A stretch of DNA of 64,000 nt from Tipula vernalis (taxonomy: Eukaryota; Arthropoda; Insecta; Diptera; Tipulidae): positions 262,918,057-262,982,056 of the forward strand of contig OY282559.1 in NCBI GenBank assembly GCA_958295665.1. Reading direction: 5' to 3'. A program made the translations under genes and the position numbers. The notes below the pieces were generated by a model. The model searched no databases. It was given only the letters and a program-made list of their open reading frames with translations, and had not been told where the DNA came from. Positions within the stretch are counted from its first letter, which is position 1, and the number at the start of each line of letters is the position of its first letter. Below, in pieces: positions 22,801 to 33,398 of the stretch.

Positions 22801-23301
22801 GTGAGTCAAAAGGTATAACAAATCATTTTATTTTGTTTTATTTCGTTTTGTTTAAATATATAATTTGTAATATTGTTGATTTGATTTTTTTTATAAATTA
22901 ACATGTCAAATTATTCAACAACCAAAAAAAAAAAAATTAATTTAATTAGAAAACTTTTTTGTGTATAGCATATATAGATAATTTCATATAGTTTCCATGT
23001 TTGTAACTAATCAATTAATTATACATATTTATGTACCACTACGACTCATCCGCATTTATATGGACGCCTCTTGTATTAATGTAACATCATGTATCCATTG
23101 TAGATAAGTAGTAATACGCGTGTATCCAATCATTAAACGTGTAAAAATGTTGTCACCGTACCAATACCGCATAAATGTTAATAATAATCCACTATGGTTT
23201 TGTGTTCTGTCACCAATAATCACTGTACATATAATATTGATTAGAAAGAAAAAAAATGATTGAGTAAGTAATTAACAAACATTTATAATTTAATAACCTA
23301 C
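22801..23301 (+). other. RGK gene intron start; no further coding sequence seen
   Basis: AT-rich sequence. I looked on the minus strand for the second exon of the protease homologue (a GDSGGP-type motif) and did not find one. Confidence 0.5.
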
Positions 23302-23719
23302 CTGGTAACTGTAACGGAGCAATAAACTCATTTAAGATTAATTTCGATGGTAAATGTATCAACGCAATATTATTGATGGCTCCACCCACTCTTTTTCTAA
23401 AGTATGGATGAACTAAAAACCGGGTTGTATTTACTTCCACCACATTGTCGCCATTCGCTAAACCAAATTTCAATCGATAAAATTCATCATTTTGACAATA
23501 ATTCCCTTTTACACAATTGGCTCGACTTAATACCCAACTGTCAGATATCAATAATCCATAGCATTGAAATTTTCCAATACGATTATTGATTTCAACCAAC
23601 GATGATGATGATGATGAACATTTTTTATCGACAGTAACGTTCACATTACCTGCAATTACATGAGTACGATGAAACTCAATCAGAATGACAGTGAAAACTA
23701 TTATTAATAACTTTAACAT
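23302..23719 (-). CDS. Serine protease homologue (trypsin fold), first exon
   Basis: The ATG at 23719 opens a frame with a hydrophobic signal peptide (LKLLIIVFTVILIEF). After a Ser-rich patch come GKFQCYGLLISDSWVLSRANC and FLVHPYFRKRVGGAINNIALIHL. The latter two align with the trypsin motifs around the catalytic His (TAAHC) and Asp (NDIAL), but here they read SRANC and NNIAL. Both catalytic positions are therefore Asn, and the protein should be a non-catalytic homologue. The frame reaches a donor (CAG/GTAGGT) at 23302, after APLQLP. The remaining exon(s), including the Ser region, are not found. It lies antisense to, and probably within, the RGK gene. A decayed duplicate is an alternative, but the 139 codons are uninterrupted. 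Confidence 0.75.
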
Positions 23720-23754
23720 GTTGTCCCCAATAACAACTTAACGGTAAACTATTT

Positions 23755-23763
23755 CACTATATA
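23755..23763 (-). promoter_or_regulatory. Candidate TATA box of the protease homologue
   Basis: ATATATAG on the minus strand lies about 40 bases upstream of the ATG at 23719, a spacing that allows a short 5' UTR. AT-richness makes chance matches common. Confidence 0.3.
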
Positions 23764-24123
23764 TGCGATGTTTGTAATATGAATCAACATTTTTCTTGGA
23801 TAATTAGAGCAAATTTTCGGGGCATATGTAATTGATTTGATATAATTGATAAGATAATATAGATTCGGCATATCGTAGTGTTATGGTAGTAATAAATTTT
23901 ATGTGGCGACGGTGGGAGGGTAATTGTTATAAAATAATTTATTATGTAATTTATAAAGTAAAATTTACAGGGTTCTCATCGAGTTCCTCAAAATCTAGTT
24001 AGAATAAATCAAAAAATTTTAGAGGTAAGGATTCTGCAATAAGTAATACAATTATTTTCTTATTATTCCGTACTCAACATCAAAATTTGAAAATGAAAAA
24101 TCATTTAATATAAGAAAGGCCCA

Positions 24124-24263
24124 GAGCCCGTATTCTTGAAATTCACCGAAAAAAGTCGGCGGTGACTTTGGTATGAAACAATTCAAATTTTCGACTGAAA
24201 TGACGCATTTCACTAAAAAATCACAAGCGACTTTTTTTTGAACGAATTTCAAGAATGGGGCCC
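24124..24263. repeat. 140-bp inverted-repeat element, copy 1 (opposite orientation)
   Basis: Runs from GAGCCCGTATTCTTGAAATTC to GAATTTCAAGAATGGGGCCC, with ends forming a terminal inverted repeat of about 20 bp. Its interior is the reverse complement of copies 2 and 3 (TTTGGTATGAAACAATT, GACTGAAATGA). It is preceded by GGCCCA, resembling the tail of another copy. Confidence 0.85.
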
Positions 24264-24264
24264 A

Positions 24265-24404
24265 GGGCCCGTATTCTTGAAATTCGATCAAAAAAAGTCG
24301 CCCAATTTTTTCTAGTGAAATACATCATTTCAGTCGAAAATTTAAATTGTTTCATACCAAAGTCACCGGCGAATTTTTTCGGTGAATTTCAAGAATACGG
24401 GCCC
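24265..24404. repeat. 140-bp inverted-repeat element, copy 2
   Basis: Starts GGGCCCGTATTCTTGAAATTC and ends GAATTTCAAGAATACGGGCCC, terminal inverted repeats that are perfect over about 20 bp. It is separated from its neighbours by a single A on each side. It holds no ORF beyond readthrough of the repeat and is best described as a short non-autonomous (MITE-like) unit. Confidence 0.88.
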
Positions 24405-24405
24405 A

Positions 24406-24545
24406 GGGCCGCTATTCTTCAAATTCGATCAAAAAAAGTCGCCCATTATTTTCTAGTGAAATACATCATTTCAGTCGAAAATTTAAATTGTTTCATACCA
24501 AAGTCACCGGCGACTTTTTTCGGTGAATTTCAAGAATACGGGCCC
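24406..24545. repeat. 140-bp inverted-repeat element, copy 3
   Basis: Nearly identical to copy 2 in the same orientation, with one end slightly changed (GGGCCGCTATTCTTC). It is followed by GGGTCACTC. The very high similarity of copies 2 and 3 points to recent tandem duplication or repeated self-insertion. Confidence 0.88.
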
Positions 24546-25789
24546 GGGTCACTCATTCACTGATTCTGTAACGCTCAATGCATACTATGCTTTTAAAATA
24601 AAAAAAAAATTAAAAAGTATTTGAAGAAGAACGGTAAAATTAAAAATGATCAATGCTTTAACAAAATGATTCAGAATAAAAAAATGCAATCAAAACAAAT
24701 CGCTTAATTATTTATAATAGCCCAGAGTTTGTAACATAACGGACATTTCTTTAGAGAATGTATTGAAAATTCCGAGTTTCTTTATTTTAATTATTTTACA
24801 CATTGAAAAACGAAAAGTATTTTCTATTTTGAATAACAATGAAAATTTAATTCAATTTTTAATACAAGTTGTGGGTTAGTGGTAACACAATGGACTAGAG
24901 CACAACTGGACTAGCGCCTAAATGTATGCGAGCAGTGCTACAAATTATTTAAAAACTGTTATATTATGAGTTGTAGTAAGCCATGAGAATTTGTCGGTAA
25001 ACATTTTTTTTTTTCCTGTCATAAACTTCATAGCATACTATGTTTGAAGAAATAAAATAATATAACAACGAAAATTAAATAAACTTTTAGCGTATTTCCT
25101 TGACAAATTTACAACAACAATTGCATAGGCGAAATCTCCGCAAGAATAACATTAACCCAAAAAAAAATTGGGTTTAATTAAACATAATTCTAATTCTTGG
25201 TTATGATACCTGCCACCAGAGTCATAATACATAGTAAATTTATATTTTATTTCGAAAGGTTGGCTTTTGTCAATTAAATCAAATTGGCTATTTTCTTGGA
25301 AAACAAATAAACCCAAAATAATTCAAATTAAATTTTGGTCAACAAAATACGCTTTGTTACTTTGGATGTGGCTTGCTAGTAGCGTCTAGCGTGTTGGACT
25401 AGAGCGGCTAAGGTCTGGGGTTTGTTTGTGCTCAAGACATTTTAGTTTTGTTATTTTCAATTTACATATATATAACTTTTTAAGAAAACCACAGTTTCCG
25501 TGGTACAATAATAATTAAAAGCCGTTAATCTCGAGCTACTCCTACTCGTGCAAATATAATAATCATAGTAAAAATTATTCCACCAGTTGCACGTCTTCCG
25601 AACCGGATAAGATTCCTAATTTTTCCTATTGGTTGCTCCTTAGCAACAACCCAAATTATTGTTGTTATGTTCAATTACTGCGATATGGTTCCAGTAATAT
25701 GTACTTATGAGGATATACTGTTTCTGTATAAGAAAAAACCCTTTATGATATAGTTCTATTTATCCCTTTTTTTCTTTCATAGGTCGCAA
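24546..25789. other. Region with two tRNA-like SINE scraps, otherwise unrecognised
   Basis: At about 24888-24945 (GGTTAGTGGTAACACAATGG, then ACTAGAGC) and 25375-25440 (TAGCGTGTTGGACTAGAGC, then GGTCTGGGG) there are tRNA-like A-box and anticodon-arm phrases sharing TGGACTAGAGC. This suggests heads of one tRNA-derived SINE family, both decayed. The rest is AT-rich with no gene. Confidence 0.35.
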
Positions 25790-27904
25790 AATTGCTCTAC
25801 CATTTGAGCGAGTCGGTGTCAACTTCAAATCTTCCTTAAACGGTGTACGAAGACCGAAGAGTACCAAAGGAAAACATTACAGTAATAGTTAAATGGCAAA
25901 ATGAATCGTTTCGATTCAATGAAATCACTCCTGAGGAATTATTTTGCACTATATCTGATTTAAACAATAAAAAATCTGGGGGATATGACGGAATTAATTG
26001 TACTATTTTAAAACAAACGGCTCTGAGTATTGTCTACATACTTTCATATACATATATTTAATCGTAGTGTGATTTATGGTATCTTTCCCGATGTTTTAAA
26101 TTTTGCTAAAGTTATTGCACTATACAAGAAAGATAATAGGTTACATATGACGAATTATCGCCCATTTTCTCAATTATCAATTTTTTCAAAAGTTGATAAA
26201 AAGTCGAATGATATCTTACTTAGATAATCTAAATTTTCTGAGTGGCTGTCAATACGGATTTAGAAGGGGTCGGAGTACTGAGGACGCGCTTTTAGCGTTT
26301 TTGCCACCTATATATAATTCATTAAATAATGGTACGATAGTTGGAGTTCTGTTTCTTGACATATCTAAAGCATTTGATATTGTCAACCATGGACTATTAT
26401 TGAATAAATTATGGCGAATCGGATTTAGGGGATTTATGTATAACTGGCTAAAATCTTACTTACAAAACAGATTTCAGCATGTACAAATAGGTGTTCATAC
26501 CAGCTCATTCAATAAAATTTTCTCTGGGGTACCTCAAGAGTCTGTTCTTGGACCTCTGCCTTTTCCTAATTTATATAAATTCATTTTTTGATTTAGATTT
26601 ATGTGGTAAAGTTGTGGCATTTGCAGATGACCTTGCTTTAACTTACTGTGTAGATAGTTTGGACGAGCTTGAACGTCAAATGAATACTGATTTGGTTAAA
26701 TCTCGTAGCTGGTTTACGAATCATCAAATGAATTTAAGTAGTAAATCAAGAGGAATGTTATTTAATGTAGGGTTCAAAAACTTTAGAAGTTTAAACGTGT
26801 ATTATCATAATGAAGATTTTACTGAGTTCAGAGATTCTACCAATTGTCTAAAATTGGAATTTGTCCAAGAATTTAAATATCTTGGAATTACCATTGACTC
26901 AAAATTGAATTTTAAACCGCATATTAAAAATGTCAAAAATTACTTGAATTTGGTACTAACGAAGTTGTATTTTCTTTGACCGATTTGTCCGATGGACGTA
27001 ATACTTAAGATTTATTTTGGTATTTTCAACTCAAAGATTGAGTATGGTTTAGTTGTTTATGGTGGAACATACATTACTAAAATAAAACCTCTAATAATAG
27101 CACAAAAATTCGCTTTACGAATTATCTACAACAAAAAACGTACTGTTCCTAGCCTGCCTCTATTTCGAATGAGCACAGTTTTGCCTCTTAGATATTTATA
27201 TGTCTATAAGGTTTTGAAGCTTTTCTTCTTACGTAGTGGACAGGAAATAGTTAAGATTTATTTATACGACTTACGTAACAAAGTCCCTTACTTTATTCCT
27301 TTCACCCGTAAGGAGTACTACAGGCATTATTATTTGTCAAGAGCTCCAACATTCTATAAAAGTTTACCACAAGCTTTACAAAATGTACAATCAATCAGGC
27401 GTTTTTGTGTTTTGTTAAAGGAATGGCTTTTGTTACAGAAGGATATTGAAAGTTTGTTTCAAGTTTGTCAGTAAAACTATCTATCTGTTTTCGAATTTTT
27501 TCGTTACTGCAGAGAAGAAAAACCTTTTCTTTTTTTAATAAATTAATTAATAATTGGTGAAAGAAGATTTTTATTTTTCTCCCCTTCATTATTATAATTG
27601 ATTGTTAAATTCTAGAATTGAGGGTGATTCAATATAGGCAAATTCTTGTCTTGGAATTACCTACCTTAATTCGACAAAAATTTTTATTTGTTACTTTTTT
27701 ATTATGTTAATGTATGTATGTATGTATTTATATTGAAATTTGAAATGGTATGAAAAAAATATAAGCAACCTTCAGAAATTTTTACAGTTGTTTCTAAAAT
27801 AATTTAAATATTATATTATTATTAGCAATACTATGTTTATTTTGTTAAATTTAAAATTTTTGTCGAAATAAAGTGTTATATAAAAAAAAAAAAAAAAAAA
27901 AAAG
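25790..27904 (+). mobile_element. CR1/Jockey-like LINE, 5'-truncated, with poly(A) tail
   Basis: RT motifs appear in order in three frames: SGGYDGINCTILK (about 25975), FAKVIALYKKD and NYRPFSQLSIF (26100-26180), GFRRGRSTEDA and LFLDISKAFDIVNH (26250-26390), GVPQESVLGPL (26525), FADDLALTY (26620, the catalytic Asp pair) and YLGITIDSKLNFKPH (26880). A post-RT region continues to 27474. There are frameshifts near 26050, 26195 and 26570 and a stop at 26977-26979. The 3' UTR (27475-27880) has AATAAA near 27865 and an A-run at 27884-27904. The 5' end lies inside ORF2, so no endonuclease is present. I find no clear target duplication. Confidence 0.88.
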
Positions 27905-27929
27905 TTTTCTATCGAATGGGATCTGCTCG

Positions 27930-28170
27930 AAACGCGATATTTCTAAACGCGATATTGCACAACGCGATATTGCAAAACGCGATATGACGAAACGAGGTAA
28001 AGTACAAAACGCGAAATTCAAAATACGATATACAATAAGCGCGATGTGGTACATAACGCGATATTTCAAAACGCGATATTTCAAAACGCGATATGGTACA
28101 AAATCCCATATTTCAAAACGCGATATTTCAAAACTTTAAAATAACGCATTTCAAAATATCGCATTTCAAA
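27930..28170. repeat. 15-bp minisatellite, unit near ACGCGATATTTCAAA
   Basis: About 15 imperfect copies of a 15-base unit start just after the LINE poly(A). Because the period is a multiple of three, several frames stay open through it (for example a KRDIAQRDIAK pattern), which is a by-product of the repeat and not evidence of a gene. CG-containing units stand out in this AT-rich DNA. Confidence 0.85.
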
Positions 28171-29122
28171 TGGGACCTCTATCGAACATTCTTACAATGT
28201 ATGCCTGTAAATAACGAGTAAGAAAGCTTAAACTTTAGAAAGCTTTGTTAAGGTTAGACAGTTTTCGAGACCTAAAGTATGTACATTAGACCGCCCAGAT
28301 TTTAACTCAAAATATGAAATCTTATTCTTTCAAACTCTTCCTGAAAAAAGTCAGGAGAATCCAGGCTAGCCAACCGTTGCATTTTCGACGGGACAGACCA
28401 GCTTTAGAATTCAATCGAATGTCCTATGTCCCGGCATTACCATGAACGAGACGCTATTTGTCCCGTTCTGTGTCCGAATTTCGGTTCGATGACAAATGAT
28501 AATGAGAAATGATTTGATTTTTTGACTTGAATGAGCGAATTTGTATCACAAATTTTAAAAAATATGAATGAAAGCTTTGGGGGACAACCATAGAAATTTG
28601 TTTGATGGAACCTCGCAGTTTCTAAATACATCTAAAGAACATGGACTATATCTATAGGGCATACAACTATTTTACAAAACTCGACAAGATGGAAAGCAAC
28701 AGAGCTGTAAATCGCTGTACTGTAAAAAAACATATAAGATTCGAAAAAATGTGTTTAAAACTCAAAATTTGATATTAACAATACAATAAACAGAGGCGCC
28801 TGGGCCGAAGAAATTCAGATTTTACAATACAAAATATACACGAAAAGCAAAAATGCGTTGGTTAGGAGTTTTTCCTAAGTAATCTAAGTTAGAAATCTAC
28901 TTTTCAGTTATAATACAATACTTGCCATCAACTTTTAGGCAACATAAATTTTCGTCCGCATTTTCATACATCACGCTGTCACATGGAAAAACTTATAATA
29001 GCTGTTTAAGTGGAGAAAAAAAGCAATTTCAGATGTGCATGCCAGCGGAAATATTATTCTAGAGAAAACGATTTTGTTTGTACATCTTCGATCAAAACAT
29101 TGCTTTAGCAATGCTTAGACTT
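28171..29122. other. No gene recognised
   Basis: About 950 bases of AT-rich DNA. Short open frames near 28437-28631 show no recognisable motif. Nothing further can be supported. Confidence 0.5.
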
Positions 29123-29134
29123 TTAGAATATATA
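29123..29134. repeat. Target-site duplication TTAGAATATATA (left)
   Basis: Twelve-base direct repeat, identical to 30059-30070, flanking the truncated LINE. Confidence 0.9.
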
Positions 29135-29221
29135 GGTTAGGTTAGGTTGGAGTGGCTGCTTACGCACACTTAGACCGGTGACGGTCCATTAAGATACCAC
29201 AGGATGTATCCCCTTTTACCC

Positions 29222-29533
29222 CTATTGGAACCATTTCGAGCTACTTATGTAGCGTAAAACGTCCCGCACTTTAATGTTTTCGAGATCCGAGAGGCAGTAC
29301 ATCCTGAATTTACCTAAGTGTTTGTGCCTTCTGAGAGCCAATGCTGGACACGAGCAAAGGAAGTGGACCAACGTCTCTTCTTCCTCTTCGTCCAAGCAGC
29401 TTCTGCAGAAGTCATTAGCCTCCAGACCCAGCCTTCTTGCATGTTCTCCAAAAAGGCAGTGTCCCGTGAGAATTCCTACGACCGTTCTTAATTCACGTCT
29501 GCGTAAGGATATTAATGCCCTAGTGCGCCCCAA
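29222..29533 (-). pseudogene. LINE ORF2 C-terminal Cys-rich region
   Basis: 103 open codons follow RNase H: GRTRALISLRRRELRTVV, LTGHCLFGEHARRLG, CRSCLDEEEEETLVHFLCSCP. This H..C..C..H..C pattern is common at the ORF2 C-terminus of I/LOA-like LINEs and is probably nucleic-acid binding. The stop at 29222 precedes the 3' UTR. Confidence 0.8.
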
Positions 29534-29563
29534 GTCCAGCTTTGGCCAAACTTGTCTTGCAAC

Positions 29564-29956
29564 TCAACAGGTGAGGGTGTTAGACCACCTTTCCCCCGCT
29601 GAGGATAGCGCCTGCTTCCCAAGTGCTTGTCTCAGCGCTGTGATAGGCCTCCCCAGACTTGCCCTTTCCGGTTGCAGCTGGAGAGTCGTACCATGCCTAG
29701 CAAGTTCATCTGCCCTGCAGTTCCCCATGACGCCCGAGTGACCTGGGACCCAGACTACCTGGATGTTGAAATGCTCACCCATCTCATTTAGAGATGAGTG
29801 ACAACTCAACGCCACCCGTGACGCCAAAGACACCGATTCTAACGACCGGATCGCCGCTTGACTGTCCACATAGATTGTGATATCGTCTGAGGATAACACA
29901 TTATGCTTCAACCACGTCATGACCTCCTCAATCGCTACGACTTCAGCTTGGTACAC
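29564..29956 (-). pseudogene. LINE RNase H domain fragment
   Basis: 130 open codons carry the ribonuclease H core: E in YQAEVVA, D in YVDSQAA, and the GHSGVMGNCRADEL block with its His and Asp. RNase H degrades the RNA strand of the cDNA hybrid in I-type LINEs. The reading frame extends upstream to 30058 with TDGSKLDGKVGAGVF, and the end at 29564 is a stop within LTC. Confidence 0.88.
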
Positions 29957-30335
29957 GCTGCAGTAATCAGGGAGACGAATAGAAATATTTACATTTAATT
30001 TGTCACAGAATACTCCAGCTCCTACTTTGCCGTCTAGCTTGGAGCCATCTGTGAAGAATTAGAATATATAAGCTCTATTTGTTTTGTGACTTCAGTTTAA
30101 AATAAAACAAAAAAACAATATTTAAACCAATTATCGAGGTTTAAAATATTCAAGTGATCAAAAACTAAATGTTAATTTTCTAGTTTTGACTTACTAATTT
30201 TGATTTATTATTTTATATTGTATTCGTTTTTTCTAAGCTAATACAACTCTATTAAATATTTTAAGACGTTTCGACAATTTTATTCAGTCCAACCAAAAAC
30301 TAATCAATATAAAATAATTAAAAATTACAAGCCGA

Positions 30336-30373
30336 ATAGGAAATATCCAAACTGTACGGATATTTCCTATTGG
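30336..30373. repeat. Short perfect hairpin
   Basis: AATAGGAAATATCC and GGATATTTCCTATT form a 14-bp perfect stem around a loop AAACTGTAC. Function is unknown and it may be a remnant of a palindromic element. Confidence 0.6.
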
Positions 30374-30599
30374 TTTAAAAAAAAACGGAGTTGTGGAGGA
30401 AATGGAACAACAACAGGGATTCATAAATTATGTCCGACGGCAATTCAACAGTGATATTTGCTGTATCTATAAAATGTTTATGAAGATAAATGGAAAATTG
30501 CCAGCTAACGCATGTAGATATATTACAAAGGTTAATGTTATGTTAAGGTTAAAGTGATGGATGCTATCAGTTTGTGATCAAAGTTTGCTTTACCGTTCT

Positions 30600-30990
30600 T
30601 TAACAAGAACGATATTACATCGTTTAAGATTTCGGCCCAATCTGAATCACTAATCCAAAAAATGGATCACGAACAACAACATTGCTAGATTCCGAATTTG
30701 TACCGTTTTCCAAAATTCCTTTTCTAAGAATAGTTATTAAACTACGAGAGAAAAACAGTTACCAAAATAATCAAAATAATTTTGTTTTAAATGTTGATAA
30801 AGGCAACAGATCAATAATTATCTTGAGGCCGGACTATGAGGACAAGATTAGAGATTACACAGAAAAATTGAACTAAAGATTCAACACATTCATTGCAAAA
30901 TTTGAATAAGAGTAAAATTAAAAGTTCATTCTTTCTAAATTATATTGATAAAGAAGCAAAAACGAAACTAACGGCCTAAATTTTAATAGT
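30600..30990 (+). pseudogene. Possible Penelope-like retroelement remnant
   Basis: The frame at 30682-30876 contains NFVLNVDKGNRSIIILRPDYEDKI, resembling the conserved motif DKGN-x-x-V-I-M-x-x-x-DY of Penelope-like RTs (recalled family motif). Only this block is convincing; stops follow at once and no RT core (YVDD) or GIY-YIG nuclease is visible. It could be chance similarity. Confidence 0.45.
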
Positions 30991-31046
30991 TTCCACCTAT
31001 TAAATCAACTGACGAAAACGGCGTTTAGTTTTATTTTTCATGTTAA

Positions 31047-31942
31047 CCTTCGCATGAATAGTATCTACCGGGGTAGATATCACAATTTTCCTTTCTCAAT
31101 AACTCAGTGAGTTTTCATCCAATCATTATCCGGCGTCAGCTATGTGAATAATTTTTCAATTTATTTCAGAAAATTTCAAACAAAAAAGTTTTACAGTTTC
31201 TTATAACACTTAGTTTTGATTTTTTTTTTGCTTCTTTTTTTCCTAAGAGAATAACTTCTTGTAGGAACAGACGCCGCTGACTTGTTTTACAGCTCCGTCT
31301 CCTTGTGAATTGTTTTCGGCATGTTTTATGTACGCTTCAAATGAAGCATTATCTAGCAAGTTGTAAAATAATGCTAATGGCCACCGATTGGTCCTTCTTT
31401 TAGTGGTGAACTGGTTTAACATTTTGTCCATAGAGTTCACTCCTTCTTTCGTGTGATTGTAATAAACGTTCATTTCTGACTTCTCTTTTGGGCCCGATAC
31501 TGGTTTTACCTCTGTGTAGTGTAGAATTGTATATAACAAAATGATTGCCTTGTTTTTTTTAGGAACGTAGGAGCACAATACCTTCTTTGGACCCGAATCC
31601 AAATTTAGTGGACAAAATTTCCCTAGTTTTGAGGCTTTGAACTCATTCGATATGTAGCGTTTTTTTTCAATGTTCCAACAATTGACATTTCGCCATTTAT
31701 TTATTCCTGGGCTAACGATAAAGTGGTGAAAAAATTGTCCACAGTTACATTTCGGCAAGAATTTTTATAAGGAGCAATGATCTCGTTTACAATCCCCTCG
31801 CCTTGATTTACATCTCTGGTATTACCGACTTTTTCGATGTAAATCTGGCCATTTAGTGGAATCATTCACATGATATGTAAAAATATCTACCCGGGTAGAT
31901 CCTGTTCGTTTAAGTAAAATAAAATGTACATTGAAGCGAAGG
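31047..31942 (-). mobile_element. piggyBac-type element, internally deleted, with TTAA borders
   Basis: Both ends abut TTAA (31043-31046 and 31943-31946), the piggyBac target duplication. The termini CCTTCGC and GCGAAGG are inverted. Just inside each end is a 16-bp palindrome (ATCTACCGGGGTAGAT at about 31062, ATCTACCCGGGTAGAT at about 31888). The interior, minus strand, keeps only the C-terminal part of a transposase. At 896 bp it is far shorter than an autonomous element, so this is a deletion derivative. Confidence 0.88.
31243..31860 (-). pseudogene. piggyBac transposase C-terminal remnant
   Basis: Minus strand: PLNGQIYIEK-like and NEIIAPY-like segments near 31860-31760, frameshifted, lead into the open frame 31758-31243. 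That frame has PVSGPKEKSEMNVYYNHTK, then EGVNSMDKMLNQFTTKRRTN and WPLALFYNLLDNASFEAYI. The Asp in NSMDKM sits at the third catalytic position of the piggyBac DDD triad. The N-terminal half with the first catalytic Asp is missing. The C-terminal Cys-rich zinc finger is also absent. Confidence 0.85.
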
Positions 31943-31946
31943 TTAA

Positions 31947-33398
31947 AAAATTATCAAAGGATGTCACAGTTGAAACAAACCAAATAATCAAAAAGTATTT
32001 CACAAACAATAAATATCTATGCTACGCTTAATTCAATCCAAACTAAACTTGAATAAAATTGAAAATTCTCGCATAATATCTATATAAATATGCAATACTC
32101 TTGGTAGAAAATGCTCGTTAATCTAGCAATTCGGATGTCGAAAAATATGAAAACCAGATCAATTTTAACAAGCATAATTTCACTCTTATTATGATTGAAT
32201 GAACAATCGACACAACACGATCGACCATCTTAATAGGGTTGTTGTGTTCTTTTGAATCAAAAAAACTGAATCTGGATCAAAAAATGCTGGGAACAAGTAG
32301 CGCATTTTAACGTCAAAGAAACGACGGTGGCACCAAATTGCATATAGCGGAAATAATGGCGAACTATGCAAAAAGGGTCGAGTATTTGCTAAATTTGGAT
32401 ACACAAGGCCCATTTTATTTGACCAAACTCAAATTGGTATTCATTTCGAAATCGCCGTCCTACTGAATTTCGAAAGAAAAAATCTCGGCTAAGTTTTTGA
32501 GTGACATTTTTGATATACAACAATTATTTTGTAATTTACGTTAGACACTGGCACGAAAAATAAAAAAATACAATCAAATTTTTATATCAAAATAAATTGA
32601 ATGTACGTGACAGAACCTTTATTAAAAATTAAATTTAGCGAAGATTCCATGCTGGTGCTAAATACAATAACTAAAAAATATTATTGGATTTTGAAAACCA
32701 CGTTCATAGCGGCTATTCACGCATACCAAAATGGTATTGGATTGCAAAGGCGCCTAGAGTGTAATAAAATGGTTTAAATCTTTGATAAATTTATCTAATT
32801 TGGTTTGTTTCTTTGGTTTAGTAAATTTTTCAATCTTTGCTAATTAGTCACATCTATTTTATAACATTAGCACTAATTTTGTAAATTTTGATGTAAGATT
32901 TTTATGATTTTTCATAGAAATATAAAGAAAGAAGTAGAATCTTCTTTCTTCACAGTTTAAGCGCTTATATTGGAAAATGCTCATTTCATTGTTTTATTGA
33001 TATCCAGTGAGATTTATCCAGTTTAAGCGCTTATTTTTGAAAATGCTCATTTCATTATTTTTCTTGAAAAATAAAACAAAATAAATATCTGGAAAATGTA
33101 AGTTTCATGTTATTCCTAAATATTATTTTGGCACTAATTTTCATACAATAGTTACAAAAAATGTTTACAAGATGACTCGAATTGATTCATATTTGGTACT
33201 AATTTCGTAGTTTGGAGAACACACAATTTGACAAAAAAGAAATTTTTTATGTTTTATTTTTAGTTCATAAAAATTCTAATTAAAAAAAAAATGCGCATTT
33301 AGTTGAAAAAAAATCTGCTTTTAAAAAATTGGCGCTGAATTTCATTTGGCGTTGAAATTCTATACCTAAGCCCTGTTTTTTATCTAGATTAAGGCACC
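31947..33398. other. No gene recognised; one short direct repeat
   Basis: AT-rich. CAGTTTAAGCGCTTAT ... GAAAATGCTCATTTCATT occurs at about 32953 and again at 33019 (66-bp spacing). The open frame at 32189-32413 on the minus strand has no motif I recognise. Confidence 0.5.

Larger units (their letters stand above)
29135..30058 (-). mobile_element. LINE 3' end (RNase H region), 5'-truncated, with 12-bp duplication
   Basis: On the minus strand this is the last 0.9 kb of an I/LOA-like LINE. It begins in the RNase H domain (TDGSKL near 30050, MYQAEVVAIEE, IYVDSQAAIRSL, WVPGHSGV with ADELAR) and continues, after a stop near 29564, with a C-terminal part holding CRSCLDEEEE and HFLCSCPAL, then a 3' UTR ending CCTAACCTAACC. 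It is flanked by the direct repeat TTAGAATATATA (29123-29134 and 30059-30070), the signature of target-primed reverse transcription. RNase H acidic residues look intact. The family is related to, but not the same copy type as, 1-2304. Confidence 0.92.

Noticed and set aside
24255..24563. A 102-codon ORF on the + strand
   Set aside because: It is the translation of two copies of the 140-bp inverted-repeat element and repeats itself accordingly.
27873..28139. Open frames with KRDIAQRDIAK-type repeats on both strands
   Set aside because: They are produced by the 15-bp minisatellite, whose period is divisible by three; no independent coding signal.
32189..32413. 74-codon ORF on the minus strand
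   Set aside because: No motif on either strand that I recognise; consistent with chance.
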